64,000 nucleotides of DNA, from positions 1-64,000 of the forward strand of contig NZ_BCTK01000016.1 of NCBI RefSeq assembly GCF_001571245.1, given 5' to 3'. The notes under the pieces are model-generated. The model saw only the letters and a program-made list of their open reading frames with translations. It ran no database searches and was not told where the DNA came from. Below, piece by piece: positions 28,534 to 39,160 of this stretch (positions within the stretch are counted from its first letter, which is position 1; the number at the start of each line of letters is the position of its first letter). This DNA comes from Achromobacter piechaudii NBRC 102461 (GTDB lineage: Bacteria; Pseudomonadota; Gammaproteobacteria; Burkholderiales; Burkholderiaceae_B). A program made the translations under genes and the position numbers.

Positions 28534-28682
28534 CGCAGCGATCCCTTAGGGGTTGTCACTGATACTCGCTGGTCAGGTGCGGTGCTAGAAAGAGGCAGCA
28601 TTTCCACGCACGCCGTCGCCGTGCCCTGCGGCTGGCCGTCCCAGGCATGAACGGCACGCTGTTTCAAGACGCCGGAGTCGCC

Positions 28683-29636
28683 ATGTCCTCATCCGTGTTG
28701 CGCAGTTCGCCCAGGCAGTTTTTGGATTGCGCCAGTTGGCAAGAAAGCATCAGCAACACCTTCGTACCCTTGGAAGTGTCCGCGGTATCTCCTGCGCGCT
28801 TTCGCAACAGCGTTGCGGTAGATTCCCTGGGTTGGATGCATGTCAGCGAACTGCGCAGCAGCGCGCAGCGCGTGCGCCGCAGCAAGCTGCTGGCGGGCCG
28901 GTCGGAAGAGGCCGGCTACAAGGTGACGCTACAGTTGGCCGGCCGAAGCGAGATCCGTCAATCCAGCCGCAGCGCTTTGCTGATGCCGGGCGAATGGAGC
29001 ATCTATGACACCACGCGCCCTTACGAAGTCGACGTCGATGACGGGGCGCATTTTCTGGTGATGCAGGTGCCGGGCAAGCATGCCGAAAGCTGGCAGCCGC
29101 ATATGCATAACGCCGTGGCGCGCAGCTTCAGCGCCCGGCAGGGCTGCGGCCGCATGGCCATGGACCTGCTTCGAGTCGCGCTGGGCGAACACGCCCACCT
29201 GTCGGAAAGCGCCGCGCGCGATGCGGCCAACGCGGTGCTGCAAATGATGGGGCTGGATATCAGCGAGCGGGCAGGGGGCTTGGCGGAACAAGACCAGATG
29301 GGGCTCAAGCACGCGCAGCTGCGGCGCGTGCAGCAGCACATACTTGAAAACCTGCATGACCCGGCTTTGTCGCCCGCATCTGCCGCTGCGACGTTCCGGA
29401 TGTCGCGCCGCTATCTGTACAACCTGTTCGCGCTGGCCTCGACCACGCCCGCCGATTTCATTCTGGGCGCCCGCTTGGAACGGTGTCGAGAGGTGCTGGG
29501 GGATGCCGCGCAGTCGGCGCGGCAGATCGGCGACATCGCCTATCGATTCGGATTTTCGGATGCGGCCCGCTTCAGCCACGCGTTCCGCAAACGCTACGGG
29601 GCGTCGCCGTCTGAATATCGGCGCGAAAAGCGCTGA
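28683..29636 (+). CDS. AraC-family regulator, FeaR-like
   Basis: This 317-residue activator has an N-terminal AraC-binding-like domain of the FeaR type (about 1-200) and a C-terminal AraC helix-turn-helix domain (about 215-315). The second recognition segment IGDIAYRFGFSDAARFSHAFRKRYGASPSEYRR is diagnostic of the family when read in parts. FeaR activates phenylethylamine oxidation genes in E. coli. This gene follows the amine dehydrogenase cluster by 149 bases in the same direction, so it probably activates the aldehyde dehydrogenase and aau genes in response to amine or aldehyde. ATG 28683 is preferred over ATG 28647 because similarity begins there. Confidence 0.88.
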   Translation: MSSSVLRSSPRQFLDCASWQESISNTFVPLEVSAVSPARFRNSVAVDSLGWMHVSELRSSAQRVRRSKLLAGRSEEAGYKVTLQLAGRSEIRQSSRSALLMPGEWSIYDTTRPYEVDVDDGAHFLVMQVPGKHAESWQPHMHNAVARSFSARQGCGRMAMDLLRVALGEHAHLSESAARDAANAVLQMMGLDISERAGGLAEQDQMGLKHAQLRRVQQHILENLHDPALSPASAAATFRMSRRYLYNLFALASTTPADFILGARLERCREVLGDAAQSARQIGDIAYRFGFSDAARFSHAFRKRYGASPSEYRREKR

Positions 29637-29677
29637 ACCGGCGGCGCTACCTCAAGACGGGCGGCGCAGCGCGATGA

Positions 29678-30352
29678 TCAGAGCTGCTCTTCGTTGATCA
29701 GGTCTTCCTTGCCGTAGAACTTCACGCCGATGTGGATGCGTTCGCGCCCTTGCGCGCGGCGATGGCGGTTGGTGTCGCGCAGCGAATACACGCAGCCGCA
29801 ATATTCCTGCTGATAGAAGTTCTCGCGCTTGCTGATTTCGATCATGCGGGCCGAACCGCCGCCCTTGCGCCAGTTGTAGGTCCAGTAGATCAGGTCGTCG
29901 TAGCGCGCTGCCGCGCGTTCGCCGCAACCGTTGATCTGGTTCATGTCCTTCCAGCGCGAAATGCCGAGCGAGCTGGTGATGGTGTCAAAACCATGTTCGT
30001 GCGCGTACAACGCCGTGCGCTCAAAGCGCATGTCGAAGCAGGCCGTGCAGCGCTCGCCGCGTTCGGGGGCGTCTTCCATGCCCTTGACGCGGTCGAACCA
30101 GTTGTCCATGTCGTAATCGGCGTCGATGAATTCGATGCCGTGTTGCTCGGCGAAGCGGATGTTTTCCTGCTTGCGGATCTCGTATTCTTTGACCGGATGG
30201 ATGTTCGGGTTGTAGAAGTAGATCGCGTAGTCGATGCCGGAAGCCGTCATGGCTTCCATGACCTCGCCAGAACAGGGCGCGCAGCACGAGTGCATCAGCA
30301 CTTTGCTACGGCCGGCGGGAAGGTCAAGCTTGGGGCGGACGAGTTCAGACAT
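29678..30352 (-). CDS. queH: Epoxyqueuosine reductase QueH
   Basis: This 224-residue enzyme makes queuosine from epoxyqueuosine in tRNA without cobalamin, as the non-orthologous alternative to QueG. The cysteine motifs that hold its iron-sulfur cluster and neighbouring metal are present: HSCCAPC (21-27), RCTACFDMR near 102-109, and YCGCVYS near 184-190. The ordered segment [17 protein letters not shown] also matches the family. It lies 29 bases downstream of glnE on the same strand and converges with the FeaR-like gene. ATG 30352 gives a normal family length. Confidence 0.94.
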   Translation of the reverse strand: MSELVRPKLDLPAGRSKVLMHSCCAPCSGEVMEAMTASGIDYAIYFYNPNIHPVKEYEIRKQENIRFAEQHGIEFIDADYDMDNWFDRVKGMEDAPERGERCTACFDMRFERTALYAHEHGFDTITSSLGISRWKDMNQINGCGERAAARYDDLIYWTYNWRKGGGSARMIEISKRENFYQQEYCGCVYSLRDTNRHRRAQGRERIHIGVKFYGKEDLINEEQL

Positions 30353-30381
30353 GGCGTGCAGGCAAAAAGGCGGAAAACTCC

Positions 30382-33186
30382 TTATTTTACCGCGAGTTGC
30401 CCCGGGGTTGCGCCACCGCCCAGGACCGACTCCCAGAGTTCGCGCACCGCCGTCCGTTCGGCCGACAGCTCGTCGGGTCCCACCCGCGCCTTTTCCACCC
30501 CCTGCATGCGCAGCTGATGCTGCACGCGGCGCAGTGTGCGATACGCATCGGCGGCGCGCGCGGCAAGCTCGGGCGCGATCAGTCCGGCTTCGCCCGCCAG
30601 GCGCAGCAAGGTGATGTTGCCCAGGTTCTTCACGAACACCGGGTGGGTGCCCGCATAGCAGAGCACCAGGTATTGCGTCACGAATTCCACGTCGACCATG
30701 CCGCCGCGGTCGTGTTTCAGATCGAACTGCTGGCTGGTGTTGGGATGGCCGGCGTTGATTTTCTCGCGCATGGCCAGCACCTCGTCGCGCAGCGCGGCCG
30801 GGTCGCGCGGCTGCACCAGGATCGCTTCGCGGATCTGTTCGAAGCGGGCGCCCACGGCGGCGTCGCCCGCGGCAAAGCGCGCGCGCGTCAGCGCCTGGTG
30901 TTCCCAGGCCCAGGCGTGCTTGTGCTGGTATTGCTCGAACGCTTCCATCGAGACGGCAAGCAGCCCGGCGTCTCCGTCGGGGCGCAGGCGCAGATCCACC
31001 TCGTACAGCCGGCCCGATGACGTCATGGTCGACAGCCAGGAAGTCATGCGCCGGCCCAGCTTGGCGTAGACCTCGGCGGCGTCGTCGCGCGCATCGTCGA
31101 ACAGAAACACCAGGTCCAGGTCGGACGCGTAGCCCAGCTCTTTGCCGCCCAGCTTGCCATACGCGATGACCGCAAACCGGGGGGTGGCGCCGTCCACCTT
31201 GTTCACCAGCGGCCAGGCGCGGCGGATGGTCTCGGTCAGCAGCAGGTCGGCCAGCGCCGACAATTGGTCCGCCAGCTTTTCAACCGTGAGTTCGCCCTCC
31301 AGATCCTGGGCCAGCAACTGGAAGCTGGCCTGGCGCTGCACGTCGCGCATCAGGTTCATCTGGCGCTCGATGTCGGGCGTGCCATCGGGCAGGCGGCAGG
31401 CGTCCAGGTCGGCGGTCAGTTGGCGCGCAATCTGTGCGAAGTCCAGGGGCTCGAACAAGGTGCGCCAATCGATCAGGCTATCGAGCAACAGCGGGTGCTG
31501 CGTCAAGTACTGCGCGGCCCAGGGGCTGGCGGCCACCATGCGCGCCACGCGTGCAAGGGTGTCCGGATACTCGGCCAGCAGAGCCAGGTAGGCGCTGCGC
31601 TGGGCAATCTTCTCGATCAGGTCGACCAGGCGGACGGCGGCTTTCAGCGGCGCCGAGGTCTGCCGCGCGGCTCGCACCGCCGCTGGCAGCAAGGCTTCCA
31701 GGCGGCGACGGCTGCTCTCGGGCAGGCTGCGCACACGATGGCTGCCCAGCAGCGTTTCGGTGCGTCGTATCAGGTCCTGGGCCTCGTCGCCGAAAGCGAG
31801 TCGGATCTGTTCGGTCAGCTCGCATTGCTCTTCGGCTTCGTCCGACTCGTCCGCCGCATCGGTAGACGTGCCAGTGTCCTCGGCGTCGCCCATGCCGACC
31901 ATGCGGAACACGTTGCGGAAGGTCTGCGAGACAAACTTGCGGTGCGCGGCCAGCGTGCTTTCGAAGTCGTCGTGACTCATGCCCAGCGCGGCGGCAAGCG
32001 CGGCGCGCTGTTCCGGGTCGCCGGGCAACAGGTGCGTCTGCTCGTCTTCACGATACTGCAGCGCGTGTTCGGTGCGGCGCAGGTAGCGGTAGGCTTCTTC
32101 CAGACGCTTCGCGTCTTCCTCGGGCACCAGGCCCGCGTCGCGCTCGGCGTGCAGCGCTTCAAGCAGGCCGCGTTTTTGAAGCGCGGGCATGCGGCCGCCG
32201 CGGATCAATTGGGCAAGCTGCACCACGAACTCGATCTCGCGGATACCGCCGTCGCCCAGCTTGATGTTGTTGGCGCTGTCGATGCCGTTGCGCGCCATCG
32301 CGCGCCGCTGCCAGTCCTGGCGAATGCGTTCGCGCAGGGCGCGCAAGGCGGCCAGCGCGTCGAAGTCAAAATATTTGCGATAGACGAAAGGCACGCGCAG
32401 GCTTTCCAACTGGCGGACCTGCGGGGCGCTGTCGCTGCCCTCGAACGCCTGCGCCGGCATGATGCGCGCCTTGAGCCACGCATAGCGTTCCCATTCGCGG
32501 CCCTGACCGATCAGGTAGTGTTCCAGCGCGTCCAGGCTCCAGGCAAGCGGGCCCGCGTCGCCGTCGGGGCGCAACCGCAAGTCGGTGCGGAAGACCTGGC
32601 CGTAGGCGTCCACCTCGGAAATCACCGGCATCATGCGGCGTGTCAGCCGGCCATAGAACTCGTGATGGCTGATGCGGCGCGGCCCATCCGTTTCGCCTTC
32701 TTCGCCATACAGCATGATCAGGTCGATGTCCGAAGACACGTTCAGTTCGCAGCCACCCAGCTTGCCCATGCCGACGATGAGCATTTCCTGGGGCTTGCCG
32801 GTGCTGGGGTCGCGCGGCACGCCATGCACCGCCGCCAGGTCGGTGGCGACGCTGCGATACGCCTCGGCCACCGCGATGTCGGCCAAGGTGGTCATCGCGC
32901 CCACCACTTCTTCCAGGTCGGCCTGGCCGGACAGGTCACGCGCGATCAGCACGCTGAAGACGCGGTCGCGCAATTTGCGCAGCACCATGCGGCAGGTGTC
33001 CACCTGCATGGTGGCGGGCGCGTCGGGCCCGGCCAACTCGGCTTGCCATTGCGCCATCAATGCGGCGGTCACGGGCTGCTCGACGGCCTGCGCCAGCCAG
33101 GCAGCGAAGTCGGGATGAGCGTCCAGGCGGCGGCGCAGATGGCCGGACCAGGCAAGGGCGGGGGCGAGCAAGGAGGGCGAGGGCAT
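30382..33186 (-). CDS. glnE: Bifunctional glutamine synthetase adenylyltransferase/deadenylylase GlnE
   Basis: This 934-residue enzyme adds or removes AMP on glutamine synthetase according to nitrogen status signalled by PII. It contains two nucleotidyltransferase domains. The N-terminal deadenylylase has [16 protein letters not shown] at about 141-156. The C-terminal adenylylase has [16 protein letters not shown] in the last third, each with the catalytic aspartate pair. A regulatory linker, acidic around residues 430-450 ([20 protein letters not shown]), joins them. Length is standard. It is divergent from the yhdP-like gene and lies upstream of queH in the same direction. Confidence 0.96.
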   Translation of the reverse strand: MPSPSLLAPALAWSGHLRRRLDAHPDFAAWLAQAVEQPVTAALMAQWQAELAGPDAPATMQVDTCRMVLRKLRDRVFSVLIARDLSGQADLEEVVGAMTTLADIAVAEAYRSVATDLAAVHGVPRDPSTGKPQEMLIVGMGKLGGCELNVSSDIDLIMLYGEEGETDGPRRISHHEFYGRLTRRMMPVISEVDAYGQVFRTDLRLRPDGDAGPLAWSLDALEHYLIGQGREWERYAWLKARIMPAQAFEGSDSAPQVRQLESLRVPFVYRKYFDFDALAALRALRERIRQDWQRRAMARNGIDSANNIKLGDGGIREIEFVVQLAQLIRGGRMPALQKRGLLEALHAERDAGLVPEEDAKRLEEAYRYLRRTEHALQYREDEQTHLLPGDPEQRAALAAALGMSHDDFESTLAAHRKFVSQTFRNVFRMVGMGDAEDTGTSTDAADESDEAEEQCELTEQIRLAFGDEAQDLIRRTETLLGSHRVRSLPESSRRRLEALLPAAVRAARQTSAPLKAAVRLVDLIEKIAQRSAYLALLAEYPDTLARVARMVAASPWAAQYLTQHPLLLDSLIDWRTLFEPLDFAQIARQLTADLDACRLPDGTPDIERQMNLMRDVQRQASFQLLAQDLEGELTVEKLADQLSALADLLLTETIRRAWPLVNKVDGATPRFAVIAYGKLGGKELGYASDLDLVFLFDDARDDAAEVYAKLGRRMTSWLSTMTSSGRLYEVDLRLRPDGDAGLLAVSMEAFEQYQHKHAWAWEHQALTRARFAAGDAAVGARFEQIREAILVQPRDPAALRDEVLAMREKINAGHPNTSQQFDLKHDRGGMVDVEFVTQYLVLCYAGTHPVFVKNLGNITLLRLAGEAGLIAPELAARAADAYRTLRRVQHQLRMQGVEKARVGPDELSAERTAVRELWESVLGGGATPGQLAVK

Positions 33187-33268
33187 GGTTTAGGCGGCAG
33201 ACGAATGGACGCGTTTCAGGTATAAGTGGGGACGATACCGCAAGACATATTCTCCTGCCCACCGATCC

Positions 33269-36200
33269 GTGTCTGTTTCAAAAAAAGCCCCCGCGCCGCG
33301 CACGCGTAGCGTGCTCCGCTGCCTTTTCTGGGCCGCGCTGATTGTTTATGGCGTCGTGGCCGTGGGCTTCCTGGGCGTGCGCTATTGGGTATTGCCGCGC
33401 GTGGGCGAATGGCGGCCACAGATCGAAGCGTACGCCAGCGACGCGTTGGGCGCGCGGGTCACCATCGGCGACATCAAGGCAAACTGGCAGGGCCTGAATC
33501 CCCGGCTGGACCTCACCTCGGTACAGGTGGTCGACGACAGCGAGACGCCGGTTCTGTCCCTGCCTTCGGTATCTGCCGTACTGGCCTGGCGCAGTGTGTT
33601 GACCCTGTCGCCCCGACTCGTGCGCCTGCAGCTCCACAAACCTGAACTGACCCTGCGCCGCGATCCGGCCAACCACCTTTGGGTGGCGGGCCAGGACATC
33701 GACCTGAATGCCAGCGACCACCGCTCCGACCTGAATCATCCCGCCCTGCGTTGGCTGGCGCGTCAACGCGAGCTATCGGTCGATGACGCGACGATTATCT
33801 GGCAAGACGATCTGCGGCGCGCGCCCGCGCTGCCGTTGACGGGCGTGGACTTCCTGATGCGCAACGGCAGTCTGTCGCATCGCTTCGTGCTGCGTGCCTC
33901 GGCGGGCGATGCCTTGGCACGCAAGGTCGAACTGCGAGGCGAATTCAACCGCAGCCTGTTCGCGGCCAACTCGTCCAACCCTGCCAACTGGAGCGGCCAG
34001 CTCTATACCGAACTGGACGACGTCGAGCCGCGGGCCTGGGCGCCGTGGATACCGGTCCCCGTCATCTCGGGACGCATCGCGGCCCGTGCCTGGCTGCAAC
34101 TGGAGCGCGGCAAATTCACCGAGCTGACCAGCGACGTGGCGCTGCGCGGCGTCGATTGGGCCGCCGACCATGACGGCCCTTCGGTACGCGGCGCATCCGC
34201 GCAATTCCGCTTGCAAGGCCTGCCCGGCGATTTCGTGCAGATCGAGGACGTGCCCTTGGCGCGCAGCCCGGGCGCGCCTGATGTATCGGTGAAGGGGGCG
34301 GCGCAGCACCTGCGTGTGACGCTTCCCGGCGTGTTCAAGGAGCCGACGCTGGTGGCGCACGAGTTGTCCGTCGATGCGCAGGTAAAAGGACCGGATGCGA
34401 AAAACTGGTTTGTCGACGTCGCCAAATTTCACGTGGTGAACGACGACCTGGACGTGCGCCTGCAAGGCCAATGGAAGCGGGAAGGCAAGACCGTGGCGGG
34501 CAGCGTGGACATGCGCGGCACCATGGTGCGCGGCGCGATGCCGGCCATCCACCGCTATCTGCCGCTGGAAGTGAACGCCGATGCCCGCGAATGGCTGGAA
34601 GTGGGCCTGCCGGCTGGGGAAATGCGGTCGGCCTCGATCACGCTCAAAGGCGATCTGGACGATTTTCCCTATGCCGCACCCAACGCGACGGGCGAATTCG
34701 TCATCGCCGGCGCGTACGCCGGCGCCAAGGTCGACTACGCGCCACCGGCCGAGCGTCGCAAGGGCTGGCCGGTGCTGGAAAACCTGTCGGGCAATTTCCG
34801 CATCGACAAGGTCAGCCTGACGCTGGACAGCGCGGGCGGGGCCATTGCGCGGACCGGGCCCGGCGATGTGGTCAACCTCGGTGTGGTGACGGCCACGATC
34901 CCCGACATGGATCACGGCGCGGAATTGTCCCTTGACGGTGAAACCTCCGGTCCGGTGTCGGCCTATCTGGCCATGGCGGCGAACTCCCCGCTGGGCGGCC
35001 TGTTGGACGGCGCGCTGGACGAGGCGCGCGGCACGGGCGATTGGCGCGTTCCGCTCAAGCTCAAGGTGCCGCTGCTGAACACCGACGACACGCAAGTTCA
35101 GGGACACATCCTGTTTGCGGACAACAGTTTCACCTTCATGCCGGAAATGCCGCTGCTCAAGGACCTGCACGGCGACCTGGAATTCTCTGAAAAAGGGGTG
35201 CAGACCAAAGAGATCCGCGCGCAATTCCTGGGCGGGCCGGTGAAGCTCTTCGGCACCTTGGCGCAAAGCTCGGACGTGTTGCAGTTCGAAGGTTCGCTTA
35301 CGGGCGCCGGCCTGGCGCAACTGAGCAATACGCCTTCCATGTCGCGCTTTTCCGGCAAGACCGCCTACAAGGGGCGGCTGGGTTATCAGAAGGGGGGATC
35401 GGTCGAGATATCGATGGAATCGAATCTGGCCGGCATGGCCATCGACATGCCGGCCCCGGTAGGTAAAGCCGCTTCCTCGTCTCAGTTGTTGAAGTTGCAG
35501 TGGGGTGGGGCGCAGGACCGGGGCGCCAAAGACCGCCGCTGGCTGACGGCCAGCCTGGGCGAGAACGTCAATGCGCTGTTCGAGCGCGATCCGGGCGACG
35601 CGACGCCGTCCTACTTTGCTCGCGGCGCGTTCGGCATCGGCCGGCCGGCCACGCTGCCGGAGCGCGGATTGAGCCTGAACGCCAGCCTGCCCGAGCTGGA
35701 CATGGACGGCTGGGAGACCGTGGTGGACGGCTTCGACGCGCCGGCAGGCAAGGGCGCGGCCCGGAAATCGGCGCCGAAGCCGGTGTTTCCGCCGCCGGAG
35801 CGCATCAGCCTGGCCACGGGCCTGCTGCGCGCAAGCGGCTACACGCTCAATGACCTGACGCTGTACGCCATGCGCCCGGGGCCATCGCAATGGCGGGTGG
35901 ACATCCAGTCGCGCCAGGCGACCGGTTCGCTGGAATGGCAAGAGGCGTCCGGCGCGATTGCCGGGCAGATCAAGGCCCGGATGAAGCATCTTTCGTTTGG
36001 CGGCGAGGGCGACACGAACGAGGCCGACAAGGCCTTGGCCTCGGGCAACGATCTGTCGGACATCCCCGCCATCGATTTGCAAGCCAAGGAATTCTTCCTG
36101 TACGGCAAGAACGTGGGCGAGCTTCAGGTCGTGGGCACGAACCTGGAACGAGGCCGCCAGTGGCGGCTGGACAAGCTGACGATCACCAACGATGCGGCAA

Positions 36201-36970
36201 ACCTGAATGCCACGGGCAACTGGCGGCTTGAAGGGCCCGATCGTGGCCTGAGCGTGGACGCGAACGCGAATTTCACCGACCTGGGCAAATTCCTTGCGCG
36301 TATCGGCTTCGAGAACGTCGTGTCCGGAGGCTCCGGCACGGCGCAAGGCAGGGCAACCTGGCGCAACCTGCCCTGGACGCACAACGTGGCGGACGTGTCG
36401 GGCGAGGTCGACATCAGCTTGGACAAGGGCCGCTTCATGCACGTGAATTCGCGCACGGCCCGCCTGCTGGAACTGTTGTCGCTGCAATCCTTGCAACGGC
36501 TCGCGCGGCTGGACGTCAATCCGACCAACCTGCTGCGCGACGGCTTCCCGTTCGACACCATCCGGGGGCGCGTGAAGATGGCGGATGGCAAGATGACGAC
36601 CGAAGGCTACAAGATCAATGGGCCGGTGGCGGCGATCGTGCTGGCGGGCGGCGTCAACATCATCAGCGAACGCTGGGACCTGAAGGCGGTGGTGATCCCT
36701 AACCTGGACGCCAGTGGCGCGGCCATGGTGACGGCGCTGGCGGTGAACCCGCTGATCGGCCTGGGTGCATTCGTCACGCAATGGTTGCTCAAGCAGCCGC
36801 TGGCGCGCGCCATGACAATGGAATATTCGGTGACGGGTAACTGGGACGATCCGCAGATCGAGCCGATCGACGCGTCGAGCAAGTCGGCGGACAAGTCGGG
36901 GGACAAACAGACGCCGCGTCCCGCCAATGCGCCCGCACGTGGCGTGCTGCCGGAATTCATCGAGCACTGA
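33269..36970 (+). CDS. yhdP: YhdP-family (AsmA-like) envelope protein
   Basis: This 1233-residue protein has one N-terminal membrane helix (CLFWAALIVYGVVAVGFLGV) and a very long periplasmic region of repeated beta-rich segments, ending in an AsmA-like C-terminal domain (DLKAVVIPNLDASGAAMVTALAVNP). It belongs to the YhdP/TamB/YdbH group thought to bridge inner and outer membranes and move phospholipids outward. The length equals that of E. coli YhdP. The start is GTG 33269 with no strong ribosome site visible; similarity begins directly after it. It stands alone, divergent from glnE, and is followed by short repeats and a terminator. Confidence 0.93.
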   Translation: MSVSKKAPAPRTRSVLRCLFWAALIVYGVVAVGFLGVRYWVLPRVGEWRPQIEAYASDALGARVTIGDIKANWQGLNPRLDLTSVQVVDDSETPVLSLPSVSAVLAWRSVLTLSPRLVRLQLHKPELTLRRDPANHLWVAGQDIDLNASDHRSDLNHPALRWLARQRELSVDDATIIWQDDLRRAPALPLTGVDFLMRNGSLSHRFVLRASAGDALARKVELRGEFNRSLFAANSSNPANWSGQLYTELDDVEPRAWAPWIPVPVISGRIAARAWLQLERGKFTELTSDVALRGVDWAADHDGPSVRGASAQFRLQGLPGDFVQIEDVPLARSPGAPDVSVKGAAQHLRVTLPGVFKEPTLVAHELSVDAQVKGPDAKNWFVDVAKFHVVNDDLDVRLQGQWKREGKTVAGSVDMRGTMVRGAMPAIHRYLPLEVNADAREWLEVGLPAGEMRSASITLKGDLDDFPYAAPNATGEFVIAGAYAGAKVDYAPPAERRKGWPVLENLSGNFRIDKVSLTLDSAGGAIARTGPGDVVNLGVVTATIPDMDHGAELSLDGETSGPVSAYLAMAANSPLGGLLDGALDEARGTGDWRVPLKLKVPLLNTDDTQVQGHILFADNSFTFMPEMPLLKDLHGDLEFSEKGVQTKEIRAQFLGGPVKLFGTLAQSSDVLQFEGSLTGAGLAQLSNTPSMSRFSGKTAYKGRLGYQKGGSVEISMESNLAGMAIDMPAPVGKAASSSQLLKLQWGGAQDRGAKDRRWLTASLGENVNALFERDPGDATPSYFARGAFGIGRPATLPERGLSLNASLPELDMDGWETVVDGFDAPAGKGAARKSAPKPVFPPPERISLATGLLRASGYTLNDLTLYAMRPGPSQWRVDIQSRQATGSLEWQEASGAIAGQIKARMKHLSFGGEGDTNEADKALASGNDLSDIPAIDLQAKEFFLYGKNVGELQVVGTNLERGRQWRLDKLTITNDAANLNATGNWRLEGPDRGLSVDANANFTDLGKFLARIGFENVVSGGSGTAQGRATWRNLPWTHNVADVSGEVDISLDKGRFMHVNSRTARLLELLSLQSLQRLARLDVNPTNLLRDGFPFDTIRGRVKMADGKMTTEGYKINGPVAAIVLAGGVNIISERWDLKAVVIPNLDASGAAMVTALAVNPLIGLGAFVTQWLLKQPLARAMTMEYSVTGNWDDPQIEPIDASSKSADKSGDKQTPRPANAPARGVLPEFIEH

Positions 36971-37006
36971 ACCGGGCGGTGACGCGACAGGGGATCGAGC
37001 GCCTGG

Positions 37007-37062
37007 AGCTACCCGCCCAGGTCTGCCCGCCCGGGGCTGCCCGCCCGGGGCTACCCGCCCGG
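37007..37062. repeat. Four tandem copies of a 14-bp GC-rich repeat
   Basis: Four adjacent 14-base units share the core of CT(A/G)CCCGCCC(A/G)G and begin at 37007, 37021, 37035 and 37049. They fill the gap between the yhdP stop and the downstream terminator. They carry no obvious gene and look like slippage-generated minisatellite DNA. Confidence 0.85.
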
Positions 37063-37081
37063 GTCTGATTCCTTTAAGCGC

Positions 37082-37111
37082 AAAAAAACCGCCCGCAGGC
37101 GGTTTTTTTTG
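37082..37111. terminator. Bidirectional terminator between yhdP and rho
   Basis: AACCGCC pairs with GGCGGTT around a CGCA loop, with seven A bases before and eight T bases after. It sits between convergent yhdP and rho and suits both directions. Confidence 0.93.
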
Positions 37112-37128
37112 GCACGCGTGGCGCCCGC

Positions 37129-38388
37129 TTACTTCTTCTTCATCATGTCGAAGAATTCGGCGTTGGTCTTGGTTGCGCGCATCTTGTCCAGGATGAATTC
37201 CATGGATTGCACTTCGTCCATGTCGTGGATGAACTTGCGCAGCACCCAGACCTTTTGCAGCAGGTCGGGGGCGATCAGCAGTTCTTCGCGACGCGTGCCC
37301 GACTTGTTCAGGTTGATGGACGGGTAAACGCGCTTTTCCGCCAGACGACGCTCAAGGTGGACTTCGGAGTTGCCCGTGCCCTTGAATTCTTCGTAGATGA
37401 CTTCGTCCATGCGGCTGCCGGTTTCGATCAGCGCCGTACCCAGGATGGTCAGCGAGCCGCCTTCTTCCAGGTTACGGGCCGCGCCGAAGAAGCGCTTGGG
37501 GCGTTGCAGGGCGTTGGCGTCCACGCCGCCGGTCAGCACCTTGCCGGAGGCAGGCACGACGGTGTTGTAGGCGCGGGCCAGACGGGTGATCGAGTCCAGC
37601 AGGATCACGACGTCTTTCTTCATTTCGACCAGGCGCTTGGCCTTTTCGATGACCATTTCAGCCACTTGCACGTGGCGGGTGGCGGGCTCGTCGAAGGTCG
37701 AGGCCACGACTTCGCCGCGCACCGTGCGCTGCATTTCGGTCACTTCTTCCGGGCGCTCGTCGACCAGCAGGACGATCATGACGGCGTCGGGGTAATTGGT
37801 GGTGATGGCGTGCGCGATGTGCTGCATCATCACCGTCTTGCCGGACTTGGGGCTGGCGACGATCAGGCCGCGCTGGCCCATACCGATCGGGGCGAACACA
37901 TCCAGGATGCGGCCCGTCAGGTTTTCTTCGCTCTTGATGTCGCGTTCCAGACGCATCGTCCGGTTCGGGTGCAGCGGCGTCAGGTTTTCAAACATGATGC
38001 GATGCTTGATCGCTTCAGGCGCCACGCCGTTGACCTTGTCCACCTTGACCAGTGCAAAGTAGCGCTCGCCATCCTTGGGCGTACGCACTTCACCTTCGAT
38101 GGAATCGCCGGTGTGCAGGTTGAAACGGCGGATCTGCGAGGGCGAGATGTAGATGTCGTCCGTGCTGGCCAGATACGAGGTCTCGGGCGAGCGCAGGAAA
38201 CCGAAGCCGTCAGGCAGGACTTCCAGAACGCCGTCGCCAAAGATCTGCTCGCCTTGCTTGGCGCGCCGTTTCATGATGGCGAACATCAATTCCTGCTTGC
38301 GCAGGCGGTTGGCGTTCTCGATTTCCAGGCCAGCGGCCATTTCGAGCAGCTGCGAGACATGCAGCGCCTTCAGTTCGTTGAGGTGCAT
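37129..38388 (-). CDS. rho: Transcription termination factor Rho
   Basis: This 419-residue hexameric RNA-dependent ATPase ends transcription at unstructured C-rich RNA. The N-terminal Rho helix bundle starts [18 protein letters not shown], and the RNA-binding cold-shock-like domain includes [19 protein letters not shown] residues (here [10 protein letters not shown]). Walker A is SPKSGKTVM, and Walker B with the Q/R loops is [17 protein letters not shown]. Length is the E. coli value. It lies 116 bases downstream of trxA on the same strand, the standard trxA-rho order of proteobacteria. Confidence 0.98.
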   Translation of the reverse strand: MHLNELKALHVSQLLEMAAGLEIENANRLRKQELMFAIMKRRAKQGEQIFGDGVLEVLPDGFGFLRSPETSYLASTDDIYISPSQIRRFNLHTGDSIEGEVRTPKDGERYFALVKVDKVNGVAPEAIKHRIMFENLTPLHPNRTMRLERDIKSEENLTGRILDVFAPIGMGQRGLIVASPKSGKTVMMQHIAHAITTNYPDAVMIVLLVDERPEEVTEMQRTVRGEVVASTFDEPATRHVQVAEMVIEKAKRLVEMKKDVVILLDSITRLARAYNTVVPASGKVLTGGVDANALQRPKRFFGAARNLEEGGSLTILGTALIETGSRMDEVIYEEFKGTGNSEVHLERRLAEKRVYPSINLNKSGTRREELLIAPDLLQKVWVLRKFIHDMDEVQSMEFILDKMRATKTNAEFFDMMKKK

Positions 38389-38463
38389 CGCGGTGAATGT
38401 GGGGGAAAAGTAAAGGAGGGGTCTGGCGGCGCGCCACGGACGGGCTCGCGCGGTACTGAATGA

Positions 38464-38484
38464 GCGCCGCCTCCGGGGCGGCGC
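38464..38484 (-). terminator. GC-rich hairpin after trxA, possible terminator or pause
   Basis: GCGCCGCC pairs perfectly with GGCGGCGC around a five-base loop 20 bases after the trxA stop. There is no T run on the minus strand, so it may be a pause or RNA-stabilising stem rather than a true intrinsic terminator. It lies between trxA and rho. Confidence 0.5.
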
Positions 38485-38504
38485 CTTCGTTCACAGCACG
38501 CGGA

Positions 38505-38831
38505 TTACAACGCGCCGTCCAGGAATGCGGTCAGTTGCGACTTCGACAGCGCGCCAACTTTGGTGGCTGCGGCTTGGCCGTCTTTAAAGAGCATGAGGGT
38601 GGGAATGCCGCGGATACCGTACTTGGTGGCGGTGCCCTGGTTTTCGTCCACGTTCAGCTTCGCGATCGTCAGACGACCTGCGTACTCGGTGGCGACTTCT
38701 TCCAGGATGGGGGCAATCATTTTGCAAGGGCCGCACCAGGCAGCCCAGTAGTCCACCAGCACCGGCTGGCCGGATTTCAACACATCGGCATCGAAGCTTG
38801 CGTCACTGACGTTCTTGATTTGGTCGCTCAT
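38505..38831 (-). CDS. trxA: Thioredoxin 1 (TrxA)
   Basis: This 108-residue cytoplasmic thioredoxin has the active-site motif WCGPC at residues 32-36 and the cis-proline loop [14 protein letters not shown]. It reduces protein disulfides using electrons from thioredoxin reductase and feeds ribonucleotide reductase and peroxidases. ATG 38831 ([10 protein letters not shown]) gives the standard length; the open frame extends upstream through a 24-base repeat without protein similarity. Rho follows on the same strand. Confidence 0.97.
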   Translation of the reverse strand: MSDQIKNVSDASFDADVLKSGQPVLVDYWAAWCGPCKMIAPILEEVATEYAGRLTIAKLNVDENQGTATKYGIRGIPTLMLFKDGQAAATKVGALSKSQLTAFLDGAL

Positions 38832-38915
38832 GATGGTGATTCTCGGTTCGGCAGCAAAAGGCGCGTAAAAAAGGAACGCGCCTTGCCGTTGTTCTTGTAT
38901 GTGGAATGGATTAAA

Positions 38916-38963
38916 GCATACCACTGTCAATAACAACAGGCATACCACTGTTAATAACAACAG
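38916..38963. repeat. Two tandem copies of a 24-bp repeat upstream of trxA
   Basis: The 24-base units at 38916-38939 and 38940-38963 differ at a single base (C/T). On the minus strand each contains a TG-G-TATGC element resembling an extended -10 box (TGNTATNNT). The copies may therefore duplicate a trxA promoter element, but no matching -35 box is convincing. Confidence 0.8.
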
Positions 38964-39160
38964 GGTTTGCTGGTTTTGTGTAGGATGTTGCGGCGCAGAC
39001 TTTGTGATCCGGGCCGTTGGGCCCTGACGCGCTGGCTGTGACTTGTCATCATCCTACCGAATTCGGAGGTGGTCAGGTCGTGCGCAACCCACTGGGAGCC
39101 GCGCAGAACCTGGGCTTATCCGTAAAATGTCGGTTTTTTTCCACAGATGTTGGGGATAAC

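Noticed and set aside
33773..36967. A very long open frame (about 1064 codons) antisense to yhdP
   Set aside because: It is rich in Arg, His and Gln with no domain, signal or ribosome site, as expected for the complement of a GC-rich gene. The sense strand encodes the clear YhdP family protein.
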